NCBI RefSeq assembly: GCF_037975245.1
Contig: NC_092564.1
Span: forward strand, 8,839,984 to 8,903,983
Reading direction: 5' to 3'
Length of the DNA stretch: 64,000 nucleotides
From: Apostichopus japonicus
Lineage: Eukaryota > Echinodermata > Holothuroidea > Aspidochirotida > Stichopodidae
The position numbers and the translations under genes are program-made. Shown one piece after another: positions 1 through 14,100 of this stretch. Under the pieces are notes generated by a model. That model did not search any database. It was not told the origin of the DNA and was given only the letters and a program-made list of their open reading frames with translations. How positions within the stretch are numbered: the stretch's first letter is position 1; the number at the start of each line of letters is the position of its first letter.

Positions 1-2297
1 AATAGTTGTTTAATTTATTGAATTCACTCAAAAGGCAATCGGCAGTGATTTTGCACACAATGACTGTGTGTTTTTATTATGGATGCTTAGAGAAATTGAA
101 GAATAAAATATTGAAAGTGTTTTTTATTCAAAACACAACAACACCTGCTCTTCTGAATATCTTTTTTGAGCCTTTATGCTTTATTTACTGATCATTTACA
201 AATAGAACAAGTAACAAAATAGGTGAAAGCACAGTGCAGAAGTTCGAACATAACTCCAGCATTTTTGTGTGGATTTTACTATTTTACTTGAATCCATCGG
301 AACCGATGCAGTCAAGTTGGCGTGTGTGTGTGTTTCTGTGTGTGTGAATGTGTGATGCCCTAGCTTGTAAACATGGTATCTCAAGAAGGAAATAAGTGAT
401 TGATGTCAAACTTGGTATATATGTTGGTCAGGGTCAGTAGATGATGCCTATTGTTTGTGGCGGGGCTATCATTCATATAAATGAGTAGGCCGGCTTAACA
501 GAAAATTCATAAAATCTCTTATCTGATTTAGTTCATTCTTGGTATGGTGATGTAACTACAAAGTATTTACATGTTCTTTGCAATATTGCCCTATTGGTGT
601 TGGTTCCCATCTCTTGAATATTAATGAGTGGGTGGGGCTAACCAAAATGTTTTAAAGTAATAATAAACCATAATAATAATAATATATCCAATTTAGTTTA
701 TACTTGGTATGGTGATGTAACTACATAGCATGTACATATTCTTTTCAACAACAATTAGGCCTACATTTTACGGGACCGCCTGGGCCCCAAATATTCGGGC
801 ACATTTTTAGGTCAAATTATATTTCCACCTCAAATACATTTTGGACACATTCTTTGGGCTCAAATTTGTGGGGCCAAATATTTTGGGAACTATTTGGACC
901 CACATTTCTGGTTTAATTCTAAGGCTCTATATACTTTTGAGTCAGTTTGGGCCGAGTATTTTTGGGACTAATTAGGAGCAAAGTTTTTTCATTCTATGTC
1001 ACTTCATAGACTGTCAACATGATACCTGGTTCCTGGTACCTTCCTTTATATGTTGCTGCATTAGTCAATATATAATCCCTCTTCATTTTGGTGTGCACAA
1101 GTTTATGAATATTACCATATATGGCTTACCACACTATGAATATTTCTAGACATTGGACCCACTAAAGGTTTTGTTTTGTAGTTGGTTTTTGAATTGGGGA
1201 ATGGGATGTGGGCTGTTCTGTTTTAGTTTTATAGTTGGTTTGTGATTTGTGGTATGGGAATCGGTCTGTTCTCTCACTGGTCTTGAAGAAACGTCCTTCA
1301 TCATAGCTTCACTGCAATGGAGATGATTGTGCTGCCTTCACTTCACTCAGTATTTGAGAAAGTGGTCAGATGCTGAGGTACGCTCTCTTCCGTTGGATGG
1401 CGGTCCCGGGAACAGGAAAGGTGCCACAATTAGATTTCACTCGGCTGCCACGTAACTCTCTGAACACTCATCAAAAAGAGGAGGCTGGGTGAAAATACCG
1501 TGTTCATCCAGGAAAATCACCAGCATAGGGTTTCAAATGAGCCTCTGTTGACTTTCTAACCCTTGGGAAATACTAAACTAAACTAACCATATGGAAAAAA
1601 AGCCAGACTCTCATTTTAAAATTGAATAATCAAATAAAAAATGGTAAACTTCTATCACAAGAAAATTGCAACGCTGGCATGTGAAAAAAATTAATATGGG
1701 ACCTATTACAGTACATTTTAGAGCTGAACAAAGTCTAGGCGATTTCCAAACACTACACTGTATCTCGAGTGCCCGAGACTGTTATTATGGGATGTTACTT
1801 AAAAATTTGTGATTGTGAAATTATTAGCAAACCCTTAAAAACATAAATAGCGGCGAATTACATGCGAAACAACTTTCCAAGTTATAGAGAATGTAGGCCT
1901 ACAGCTGGTGTCTGATGTGCCATTTTCCCTGCTGGTGAGTTAAATTCTGGATCATGTTTTAAACAATTTACTGACATTTTTTTAACCGAGTGTGAGAACA
2001 GACTTATGGACAATAGACCTATATCAATGGGAGTTACAAGGGTCTGGAGGGAGTTTATGAGAAAATGACTCATAGCCTAGTTCATGCTATTACAGGTAAG
2101 GCTTAATTACAATGCATATTGGGATTTCGTCGATTTTGATTTGGCCACCCTTATTCCATGTAGGTACTTTCATATTTCTTCACCCCTCCCATGCAAGGTC
2201 GTGTTAACTCGTCCTCGTTTATTCTGATGGATATGGTAACCTTCCAAAGTAAAAAGCTGGCAAAATTGTATTTCCTCTCAAGCAGTCATAATAATAA
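1..2297. other. Non-coding 5' flank
   Basis: I see no supportable gene here. Open frames are at most about 65 codons and resemble nothing known. Around 750-970 there is a loose repetition of TTTTGGGC/CTCAAAT-like words, too degenerate to call. A short GT-rich microsatellite lies at about 325-357. A non-coding 5' exon of METAP1D could lie here but cannot be placed. Confidence 0.5.
325..357. repeat. GT-rich microsatellite
   Basis: A run of GTGTGT interrupted by TTTC and AAT, about 33 bp long. It is simple sequence with no gene context. Confidence 0.7.
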
Positions 2298-2305
2298 TCT
2301 AGAGT

Positions 2306-2680
2306 CAGTGGCGTAGGAAGGTACTTTTGAGTTGGGGAGGGGGGGCTAAAACTGATGGCTGGCCTGGGGGAGGGGTCTATAGGGGAGTGGGTGTCCCCCT
2401 CCCCTTTGGAATTTTTTTGCATTTCCAGGTGGCCTCAGATGCAATTTGGTGCAATATAGCAATTTTCAACACCCACTCCATTTTGTAAATAATTTTGTAT
2501 TTTCACCTGGCCTTAGATGCAATTTGGTGCTCCAAATGAGTTTTTTTTTCTCATTTGGAAATGAAAAAGGGGTTTTCTGACTTGCGAAGGGGGGGGGGGG
2601 GGCGGAATGATACTTCCGCCCCACCATATTTTTCACTGGAGGGGCTGGCGCCCCCAGCCCTCCCTGTTCCTACGCCCTTG
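2306..2680 (+). mobile_element. hAT-like MITE, family A, copy 1
   Basis: This is a 375-bp non-autonomous element with ends CAGTGGCGTAGG and CCTACGCCCTTG. The ends form imperfect terminal inverted repeats (the right end reads CAAGGGCGTAGG on the other strand). An 8-bp target duplication, TCTAGAGT, lies at 2298-2305 and 2681-2688. Inside are G-rich tracts and duplicated GATGCAATTTGGTG motifs. It has no transposase frame. An 8-bp duplication with CAG-type ends is the hAT superfamily signature. Five more full copies occur in this window. Confidence 0.9.
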
Positions 2681-2880
2681 TCTAGAGTGACTTGGGAACA
2701 AGATATAGTTTCCAACCAGCAGTGTCGAATATTTACTTCTTGCCTTTAAACTGAATGATATTGGATCTGCCACCGGAATGAAATTTCGTCATGATCATAT
2801 GGTTACAGTATCGATGTAAGGAGACTGGACTAAGGGTAGATCAAGTTGTTTGATTTCCGTGCCCAGACTTCTATTATATC

Positions 2881-3351
2881 CAGGGGCGTATCCAGGATTT
2901 TCCACTAGGGGGGGGGGTGGGCGTCAGGCATGAATGATCGCCGTCCTGGGGGATGGGTTTAAGGGGAGGGGTGGACAATTTTTGCTTTCGAAGAAGGGCT
3001 GAAATGGAAAATGGTGCCATATGTGATCCATTTTTCGACCTTAATAATAAGCAACATTTCCAGTAAATATGGACACAAAATGCACAATTTAGTATGGCAT
3101 GTCACCTAGTGTTTACAGTGATAATACAAACACAAGTACCATCTATGTTTCTAAAACTATTATGCCGACGAACTTCTCCAGAACCTTTTTTTGGCAAACA
3201 AAAAATAAAGCATACGGGAGGGGGGGGGGTTGAGCGATCACCGACATCTCACATAAAGGTCGTCATCAATTTTTTTTTGTGCTAAATTTTGTTTTTGGTG
3301 ACGGCCAATAGGGGGGCGCCTGTTGCGCCCCCCCCCCTGGATACGCCCCTG
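2881..3351. mobile_element. hAT-like non-autonomous element
   Basis: A 471-bp element with inverted ends: CAGGGGCGTATCCAGG at the left, and the same on the opposite strand at the right (CCTGGATACGCCCCTG). The flanking direct repeat is only the 5 bp ATATC (2876-2880 and 3352-3356), not a clean 8-bp duplication. Either the flanks have decayed or this is a related group with a shorter duplication. It contains long G/C runs and no transposase frame. Confidence 0.75.
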
Positions 3352-5130
3352 ATATCTGGGTGACTTTTCGTAAAAAGTATCGTGTGGCAGAACCGCAACT
3401 AAACGTTTGAGTTCCATGTAGATATACATATTCGCATTGGAATTATGTTAATTTCAATGCACCCTCCAAAGCTGAACGAGATCGAATTACTTCATCAGAG
3501 GAATTAAGAGAATGTACTGAATACCAAGTGGTTGTCAGAAATAGAATGGGTGATTGTAAGGAGAGCGTTTACTCTTCCTATTAACAAAGTCACATAGTAA
3601 ACATGTTTACGGAAATAAGAATGCCAGAAACATCAGTGAAGTGAAGTCTCGTGAAACTAGCCCCTGGTGAATGTTGGTGGTACCATAACGTTAGGATAGG
3701 TAAGGGAAGTTCTAGGCCTACTTCTAAGTTCTAGCCGGTGTGACATGATGGGATCTCACCCTGAGCGTTTTATCAATGGATGTTCTAAACAAGTGCAGGG
3801 GGAGATCAACTTGCTCAACACCTCACGATACCAACCAGTACAGTGATAAGAAATGACTCCTAGGCCTACATTGAAATGCCATTTCCATACCTAGGCAATA
3901 CATAAGTTTAGTTTAGTGGACAAAAGGATCAGGAGGGACATCAAGTCACCATCAAGGACCCTATGGGAGGGAAAAAACCAGAAGACAAAAAAAGTCCGAT
4001 CCGATTGCAATGCTTAAAGTGCTTGTCCAAAGCATTCTTAAAGCCATTCACACTACTTGGAAACATTCTCAGGCAAACCATTCCACTCATTCACTACCCT
4101 ATTAGAGAAAAAAAAGTTTTGCAGAATATTAATCCTATTAAGGTGTAGACTAGTGCACTCACTATCCTGCTGGCTGGGGATTAGAAAATGTACCATCCAG
4201 TTGACAAGCGAATAACATGACACATCTCCTTATCCCATCAGCTAGACAAAGATGGAAATGCATGTTGAATAAAATGAAAGAACTTGTTTTGTGTCTTGTT
4301 AAATGAAGATATCACAGGTAGAATTGTTAACCGGCTATTTGCTTAAATTGGCGGACTTCCTGTCATTTGCTCTATGGTTTCTAAAAAATGTAATATGAAT
4401 ACCAATTGCATTGAACACCCCAGTGATTGGCACATACAAATTGTGGCAATTATGCACTCTGCGCTCTGATTGGTTTTAGTGCCAGACGAAGATCATGGAA
4501 ATGCAATGTCATTCACCCAGCTGCCGAGTGAACAGCCACAATGTTCATATTAACATCTCTGCTGATAAGGCTTTCCCTTCTCACTGTGCTGGTAACAGAT
4601 TAACCATTATATATGTAATGTGTTTCTCTCAACCCTCCAGTATATGTGACTAGTTTGAACATGGGATTCCAAGTTTTCAACTTTGTCCAGCTGATAGGTG
4701 AATAAGGAAATGCTCATATATTTACCCAGCAACTAGATAAATTGGTGAAAGCATTAGTCCACATTCTTCTGGCTGCATTTCTCCAATCATGTGCCAGAAT
4801 ATTACTGTGCTGTAGTTATACTTTAACATATCCTCTTATTCTGGGCAAATAGTCAAGGAATATTAGAAAACACAGACCTGCAATAAGTTAACTTGTACAG
4901 TTGTGGATTCCAGGGACCTAGGCACCTTTTTAGCTGATTGGTACGAGTGGTGTGTTTGTGTTTTGGCCTAACGAGAGAAGGTCTCTGTAAAAACTAATAT
5001 CTGTTCTAATCCACAGGCCTTTTTTTAACCCAAATCATACAGTAAGTATGCCACTACTGCCAACTGGTTTCAAATTGGTTTTGGTTCTTTACTTGGAATG
5101 ATAAACTGAACATGATTTTCTTCATCAACA
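3352..5130. other. Non-coding interval upstream of METAP1D
   Basis: No gene is recognisable. A 61-codon frame near 3963-4148 has no family I know and no splice context. The stretch ends at an acceptor-like TTCATCAACAG at 5121-5131, 48 bp before the METAP1D start codon. This suggests that an untranslated first exon lies upstream. Confidence 0.4.
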
Positions 5131-5179
5131 GATAGACTAAGAGAAGATATCTCGTGCATAGCTATACAACTGTCAGAAG

Positions 5180-8100
5180 ATGTTTCCAACGAAACTTTGT
5201 TTCACCTCTAAAGGGCTCGGTTCTCTTTTACATCTGCAATATCTGTCCCATCATGTGCCAAAGAGGACAATTTTTGAATTTTTTAAATTTTGGAAAGATC
5301 AAAAGCCAAAAACAAATATCAGTGATCTACCATATGCAATAGTCACACCTGCCACTGTCAGCCCAAGAAGGGTTCTTCCAGAGCATATACAGAAACCTGA
5401 ATATGCAGATACTGGAATCCCAGGGATGCCTTCACTATTTCCAATCTTAGCAGATCATTTGGATGTAGAGAGGATGAGGGCGTCTGGTCAGATGGCTCGA
5501 AAGGTCTTGGATTTGGCAGCTAAAGAAGTGAAAGTAAGTATTAATTACTTGGATTCTTGAATTTTTGTTCACTATTTTCACACCTCTTTGTTTCCAAATG
5601 TAATTAACTGGTAACAGGTAGTTGTAAAGTCTAAATGGATTAGGCAAACTTGGATTAAGTTTTCACTACATTGATAGCATTCATGAAATGTATTGCTTGA
5701 GAATCTATCATTATTATTATTAACAAGTGCTAAATAATTCGAAATATAATTATTAACTAGTGCTAAACAATTTGAAATATACTCTAATTGTCATAATGGA
5801 AAGACTGATTTTGGAGTTCATTGGCTAGTTTCTCACACACCTAGGCAACTGTTAACAAGGCCCTCATAAGTTTACATAAGAAAACATTTATTTTAATGGA
5901 CACAAATGATCAATATAATCTAGTAATAAAATAGTTTATTTGACGGAAATGGGCAGTGTCAGACAACACAGATGAATTATAAAAGAAAGCCTGACAGGGC
6001 AACAACGACTTAAATTATGACCAATCACAGTCACTCGCCCATAAGGAATTGAAGAAACAATAGCAGCGAATAACCAGAGCGGAAGAGCAACATGCACAAA
6101 CCAATACTCTAGCTCGATAGTTGTCTAGATGTGGGGAGAGAATAGAGATCTTGTAATCTGCATGTCATTAACAGACATGTCATGGTTGGTTACAATGCTT
6201 TAGCCATAATGAACATGAAATAGATTTACCCATGTAGGCATTTGGTCACTAAAACTGGTCAGATTGCTTGACTGCATACCAGGAGTGAAGAGCGTTAATG
6301 AATAACGTATTCTGGGAGTGAACATGGAGAGATTATATTACTTATAGGAAAATACAAAGACCAAAAAACAAAACAAAATTCCATTATCAAAAGATGGAAA
6401 CACAGAATCAACATTGTATAACTGAAACAACAAGAAAGTGCCTTAAAGGTGAGACAAACATCTCCTTATGATGCCTTTAATCCTTTTACAAACAATTTGA
6501 GGAGCAGTGGCCTTAGCCTATCTGGTTGGTATGGGAGCATGCAGGATGTTATACAAATATTAAAGTTTTTATTTTTCATTGCAATCACTTCACAATAATT
6601 TTGTAGTCCTATTTTATGTTGTACATGTTCTTAAACCTATTTTTCGTTTTTTAATATAGGTTGGTATAACTACAGATGAAATTGATGAAGTTGTGCATCA
6701 AGCCTGTATTGATAACAAGGTTTATCCCTCGCCATTAAACTACAAAGGCTTCCCAAAATCAGTTTGTACATCAGTCAATAATGTACTTGTTCATGGAATA
6801 CCTGACAGTCGACCACTTCAAGATGGTGACATCATCAATATAGATATCACAGTAAGTGCTGGGAATAATTTCCATTGGATCAAAATGTGTGTATGTATGT
6901 GTGTATGTATGTATGTATGTATGTATTTTAGGTCCTCCTGCAAGCAGCAACTCGTGAAAAAGCCTCATTGGCTCATCAAAGCCGCAAGCTGACCGAAGTC
7001 AGTCTCTTACATTCATATTTAACATCCTTGATTATGAATTGTTAATTGTCAACAACTCTGTAACTCGACGACGTACATTAATCTTGGAGTGACTCGAACT
7101 GGGAACCTTATGAATGGAAGGCACTATTAAACCTATTTGAGTCACTTCACTTTTGAATCTTAGTGATTCAATTCAGGACTCTGAGTTTAATTGATTCTTC
7201 TTAGTTTATAAAACAGGAATAGTTTTTTATACCTTTCCAGGTATTGGTTTCTACATGGAGTTGTTAACATTGTCAGTTTTTGTGTGTGGTGTGCACAATC
7301 CAAATTTCCTAAGAAGAATTGATGAAAAATTACTAAAAAACGTTTTACTACTAGTTCATTAATTTGTGTGTGTTTCTTGCAAATATACACCTATTTTAAC
7401 CTTAATAAAATCAGTTTTACCATATGAAATATCTCTCTGTTGAAGCCTTTTCTTGTAGAATTATTTCTTTTACCTGCCTGCCTCTATTTTTTTGCTTAGG
7501 TTTACCAGCATGGATATCATGGGGATGTATCAGAAACATTTCTAGTAGGCGACGTTGATAAAAGAGGCAGGCAGTTGGTTGACATGGCAAGAAAATGCAG
7601 GAACGAAGCAATATTGACCTGTCGCCATGGCAGAAAAATCAGTGAAATCGGAAACATGATCTCGTAAGTCAAAAAGTGATATTCTTTTGCAATGTGATTA
7701 ATTGGAATTGCCAGTAACATCACCTAGACATTGAAGAAACAGAATTTGTTTATTCCTTATCAGGAATTGGTTTTTTATTTAATACAGACCTGGACCACAG
7801 ACCAGATTGGGTCTATTTTATATAATGTAGTAATATAATTGATAGATCTCACACTAGGGCAGGAGGAGCTGCGTGAGCGTAAAGGTCGTTGTCAGCATAT
7901 ATCATAATGAAGGCTTCACTTTTGTGTTTTACCTCTTAAAGATAAGTAATAAGATATTTGCGTGAAGACAAAATAACAGACTGAATTAAGGTCTTCTGAA
8001 ACATTGTTATGAATGCCTTCAATGACATGCATCTCGCTTTGTAACTAATGTCTCTGTTTAGTGTTGTGCTAATTATTTCGTTTGATTGGTAGTTTTGCGA

Positions 8101-11100
8101 TTAACTGCTACCATTCGTCTATCTTTGTTACGTGGTGAAGAAATATGTGGGATGTACAGCATGCTATTTGATCATATTCCAGAATAAGAAACGTTGTAGT
8201 ATACATATTGCTAGACCTTATGAAAGTCTTATGGTCTGAGGATATAGTTCTGTATTTTTACTCTAACCAACCCTCTCATCTGTTCACCTACAATCACCCC
8301 CTTCCTTTTCTACTTCCCCATTCCCTTCCCCTTTCCCTCACACCCATCTCCCCTTCCGGATACATTTACAAGATTTCAAAACCTTTGCATGACCAGACTT
8401 GAATTTATCCCTTTAATTCCTCTGACAACTACCTTCCTATTTCGTTATTTTTTTCTCTTTTTCAATCGATAGAAAACATGCAGGACAAGCAGGATTTGCT
8501 ATCTGTCCGATATTTGTCGGCCACGGCATAGGAAAACTATTTCACTGTAAACCAGACATCTGGCATTATGGTAAGGTCTGTTTGGTACTGCAAGTACAGT
8601 TGAATTTATTAACAAACGTATGTCACCAGCTAAACCAGACTGGTCTTAATGTGGAGGTAGGATAGAAATAGGTAATAATATAGTTTTCCATGCCTATAGA
8701 AAACTGATATTCTTTTTGAAGCTTTATGATACTTTCTGTTAAAAGATTACGATGCCAAAATGACACTTATCAAACCCTCTTCTTTAGCATTGATTAAATA
8801 GTGGATATTTTATCATTTCAAAAAGAAGCTGTTTAATTATTAAAGGAAAATTTCTTTTTGATCAAATTATCATTGTAACATGGTGTTATGAAATATATCA
8901 ATGTGCACCTTCTCAATGCCAATTCTAGTCTGAAAATTTGCCTTCAACTTTCAATGCATTAGTATGAAGGTTATATGTTCAACTTCAAATGACAAATTCA
9001 TATACTAATTCAGATACTTTAGTTGTGGGAGAGCAATGGCATGCTTTGGCTAGACCGGTATTAGGACCAGTGACCATTAGTATACATGCAGAGGGGTAGG
9101 AAGCTTCCAAAAAGTGGGGGAGGGGCACAACATCAGAGGGGCACTTTCTCATTCCACAACCAACACTCGTTATGCTATAAACCGATACACACCAGCCATA
9201 CCACTTAAATATATATGATGTGTTAGTATGCTGTCAATACTATTTATTGAGATTGTTCATTGTTAACCATTCTACAAAAAGATATGGCATGCCATTTTAA
9301 AAATAGCATCTACAGACTAAAAATAAATAATTAACATACAATATTAAAATTAACAAAATATCCAAAAGACAGTTCTTCATCAAAGGGGCACATTTTATTT
9401 GCCAGTAGGGCACATTTGCTATTTTGGAAAAAAAGTGGGGGGGGCACGTTCCCCCCAGTGCCCCCCCCCAGCTCCTACCCCCTGTATAGATGCTATATTA
9501 AAGTTAATTAAAACCTGTTTTTCAGTTGCTGTAGTTGACAAACGACGATTGACGTTGCTTATGATAAAGTGCAACCTATAGGAAGTACCATAGAAGGTTT
9601 GACCTTAGGTCACTGGTTATCCTAGGTTGGGATCCCCTTTTAGTCCATTTAACCTGTTCCATTTTCTTATATCCAGTTTATATTTCTTTTACAATATATT
9701 TAAATTTCTTAGTGAGATAAGAGGAGGTTAAAGGAGGGGAGTATATGGTCAATACTTGTTTGAGTAAAGAGTTCTTGACTTTGGTTTTTTTTTCATTTTC
9801 AGCCAATAACTATCCTGAGGAAATGCACGAGGGTATGATATTTACGATAGAGCCAGTCATCTTAGAGTATCGAGATGATCCTCTAGAAGATGAGGATGGA
9901 TGGACTGTCTATTCAAAGAACTATGCAAGGTAAAGACTACAGTATGATAATCATCTACCACAGAAAAACCTGCTGGCTGCATCAGTGGCGTAACCAGCAT
10001 TCTATTGTTGGGGGGGGCAAGATTTTTCTTAAGGGGGGCAACCCTGTGATGGTTCATGGTAGGAATTACCAAGAAATATATGAGTGGCATCATTGGTCTC
10101 TGAAAATGCACATGGGTTGCTAGCGCTAGTTTTATAATGGTTATACAACCGGCCAAATTATTGGCGCTTATTCTGTAGGACGATATTGATCGACGGTCTC
10201 CGTAAGTGGGTATGATGAAGGCCCAATATGTGTAATATCTCGGTCTGATTACCATACCAAGTTCTGACCTTATATGAAGTATGAACATGAGCCCTGAGGT
10301 ATGAATACTTGTGATTAGAACTCGAAAAAATGTAAAAAAGAAGTATTTTTGAATACATCACTGGATTTCATTTGGGGGGGCATGACTGTAGCACAAAGCA
10401 AATTTTTTTTGGGAGGGGGGCATTGCCCCCCTGGCCCCCCTCTTTCTACGCCACTGGGCTGCATATTCTCACCAAAAATTGATACACAGCCCTGACAGAT
10501 ACACTTTCCATCTGATCTGTTTTTCATTCACTCATATAATTTTGGATGATGGGATGTCTGCGCAGTAGGATTATTATTGCATTATTATTATTATTATAAT
10601 ATACAGTTCACTCCAAGTTAAATTATTGCTGACTTTTATTTAAAGAAATAACAATTGTGAAAACGTTTCAAGCAACCTCTATTGCAAGTAAGAGAAGAGG
10701 ACCTGGTTTATATTACATACCTTTTCCAGACGGGTGTACATATGTTACATTTCTATTGTAGTTCATGATCAATTGCGAGGAACAGGGGAATAAACAAAAT
10801 TCCCAGGGATGTATTGATGCCTGGGGTAGTTTCTAGGGTTTGTTTTAATAGGCTTAAATGAACTTTACAGTACATAAGTGTATTATATGTTATTAATCGA
10901 CCGTAACCAGTGCTTAGCCTGTGCAAAGTATTTGCTCTTACCCAAAAAAAGTGTCAGGTTGCCACTTTTTCAACATGACATCATGAAAATTAATCGAGTT
11001 GTAACATTGGTTAACTGTAAGCTCTTGAGTCTAGCATTGGTTTGATTTCAGTTGAGATGGTCTTTTAAGCTATTTAGGTTATCATTGGTGTTCTGTTAAA

Positions 11101-14100
11101 GTTATTGAAGTTAAACCTTTTCAACATGGTTACAAGTTGTTAATTTGGTTATTACATGCAGCTGTTTGACCAACGCCACAGACTACTGGGTTTGTTCAGT
11201 ACATGACACTGTGTGACCATAGCCACAGACTACTGGGTTTGTTCAGTACATGACACTGTGTGACCATAGCCACAGACTACTGGGTTTGTTCAGTACATGA
11301 CACTGTGTGACCATAGCCACAGACTACTGGGTTTGTTCAGTACATGACACTGTGTGACCATAGCCACAGACTACTGGGTTTGTTCAGTACATGACACTGT
11401 GTGACCATAGCCACAGACTACTGGGTTTGTTCAGTACATGACACTGTGTGACCATAGCCACAGACTACTGGGTTTGTTCAGTACATGACACTGTGTGACC
11501 ATTGCTAAGCTTTGTCAGAAGTGAAACATTTTGATCTGCATTTGACTTGTTTGACCATTATTACAGCTTGTTATGTTTCTTTAATAGATGCAATGTTTTG
11601 ATTGTTGCTGCTGAAATATGTGCTCTACTCAACAAAACTCAATTTTAGCAATCTTGTGTTCATGGTGTTTTTTGTACTCATGTATGTTACTTTACAAACA
11701 ATGAATGTTTGTTGTCAGCTCTGGTAAGAGTGTATAATAGCTTTATTGTATGTTAACCTCTATCTTGCTCTGTTTAGAATGATACTGGCTTTATTGTATG
11801 TTAACCTCTAGCTTGCTCTGTTTAGAATGATACTGGATTTATTGTATGTTAACCTCTATCTTGCTCTGTTTAGAATGATACTGGCTTTATTGTATGTTAA
11901 CCTCTATCTTGCTCTGTTTAGAATGATACTGGCTTTATTGTATGTTAACCTCTATCTTGCTCTGTTAGTGTATCCTGGATTTATTGTATGTTAACCTCTA
12001 TCTTGCTCTGTTTAGAATGATACTGGCTTTATTGTATGTTAACCTCTATCTTGCTCTGTTTAGAATGATACTGGCTTTATTGTATGTTAACCTCTATCTT
12101 GCTCTGTTTAGAATGATACTGGCTTTATTGTATGTTAACCTCTATCTTGCTCTGTTTAGAATGATACTGGCTTTATTGTATGTTAACCTCTATCTTGCTC
12201 TGTTTAGAATGATACTGGCTTTATTGTATGTTAACCTCTATCTTGCTCTGTTAGAGTGTATCCTGGATTAATTGTATGTTAACCTCTATCTTGCTTTGTT
12301 AGAGTGTACACTGGCTTTATTGTATGTTGTACTCATGTATGTTACTTTACAAACAATGAATGTTTGTTGTCAGCTCTGGTAAGAGTGTATAATAGCTTTA
12401 TTGTATGTTAACCTCTATCTTGCTCTGTTTAGAATGATACTGGCTTTATTGTATGTTAACCTCTATCTTGCTCTGTTAGAGTGTATCCTGGATTAATTGT
12501 ATGTTAACCTCTATCTTGCTTTGTTAGAGTGTACACTGGCTTTATTGTATGTTGTACTCATGTATGTTACTTTACAAACAATGAATGTTTGTTGTCAGCT
12601 CTGGTAAGAGTGTATAATAGCTTTATTGTATGTTAACCTCTATCTTGCTCTGTTTAGAATGATACTGGCTTTATTGTATGTTAACCTCTATCTTGCTCTG
12701 TTAGTGTATCCTGGATTTATTGTATGTTAACCTCTATCTTGCTCTGTTTAGAATGATACTGGCTTTATTGTATGTTAACCTCTATCTTGCTCTGTTTAGA
12801 ATGATACTGGCTTTATTGTATGTTAACCTCTATCTTGCTCTGTTTAGAATGATACTGGCTTTATTGTATGTTAACCTCTATCTTGCTCTGTTTAGAATGA
12901 TACTGGCTTTATTGTATGTTAACCTCTATCTTGCTCTGTTTAGAATGATACTGGCTTTATTGTATGTTAACCTCTATCTTGCTCTGTTTAGAATGATACT
13001 GGCTTTATTGTATGTTAACCTCTATCTTGCTCTGTTAGAGTGTATCCTGGATTAATTGTATGTTAACCTCTATCTTGCTTTGTTAGAGTGTACACTGGCT
13101 TTATTGTATGTTGTACTCATGTATGTTACTTTACAAACAATGAATGTTTGTTGTCAGCTCTGGTAAGAGTGTATAATAGCTTTATTGTATGTTAACCTCT
13201 ATCTTGCTCTGTTTAGAATGATACTGGCTTTATTGTATGTTAACCTCTATCTTGCTCTGTTTAGAATGATACTGGATTTATTGTATGTTAACCTCTATCT
13301 TGCTCTGTTTAGAATGATACTGGCTTTATTGTATGTTAACCTCTATCTTGCTCTGTTTAGAATGATACTGGCTTTATTGTATGTTAACCTCTATCTTGCT
13401 CTGTTAGTGTATCCTGGCTTTATTGTATGTTAACCTCTATCTTGCTCTGTTTAGAATGATACTGACTTTATTGTATGTTAACCTCTATCTTGCTCTGTTA
13501 GAGTGTATCCTGGATTTATTGTATGTTAACCTCTATCTTGCTTTGTTAGAGTGTACACTGGCTTTATTGTATGTTGTACTCATGTATGTTACTTTACAAA
13601 CAATGAATGTTTGTTGTCAGCTCTGGTAAGAGTGTATAATAGCTTTATTGTATGTTAACCTCTATCTTGCTCTGTTTAGAATGATACTGGCTTTATTGTA
13701 TGTTAACCTCTATCTTGCTCTGTTTAGAATGATACTGGATTTATTGTATGTTAACCTCTATCTTGCTCTGTTTAGAATGATACTGGCTTTATTGTATGTT
13801 AACCTCTATCTTGCTCTGTTTAGAATGATACTGGCTTTATTGTATGTTAACCTCTATCTTGCTCTGTTTAGAATGATACTGGCTTTATTGTATGTTAACC
13901 TCTATCTTGCTCTGTTTAGAATGATACTGGCTTTATTGTATGTTAACCTCTATCTTGCTCTGTTTAGAATGATACTGGCTTTATTGTATGTTAACCTCTA
14001 TCTTGCTCTGTTAGAGTGTATCCTGGATTTATTGTATGTTAACCTCTATCTTGCTTTGTTAGAGTGTACACTGGCTTTATTGTATGTTAACCTCTATCTT

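Noticed and set aside
3963-4148. 61-codon ORF that faintly resembles the tail of a LINE protein
   Set aside because: Too short and without flanking RT motifs; I could not name a family with confidence.
11165-11503. CRISPR-like array of regular repeats
   Set aside because: Units are contiguous with no unique spacers, the sequence is eukaryotic, and there are no cas genes. It is a minisatellite.
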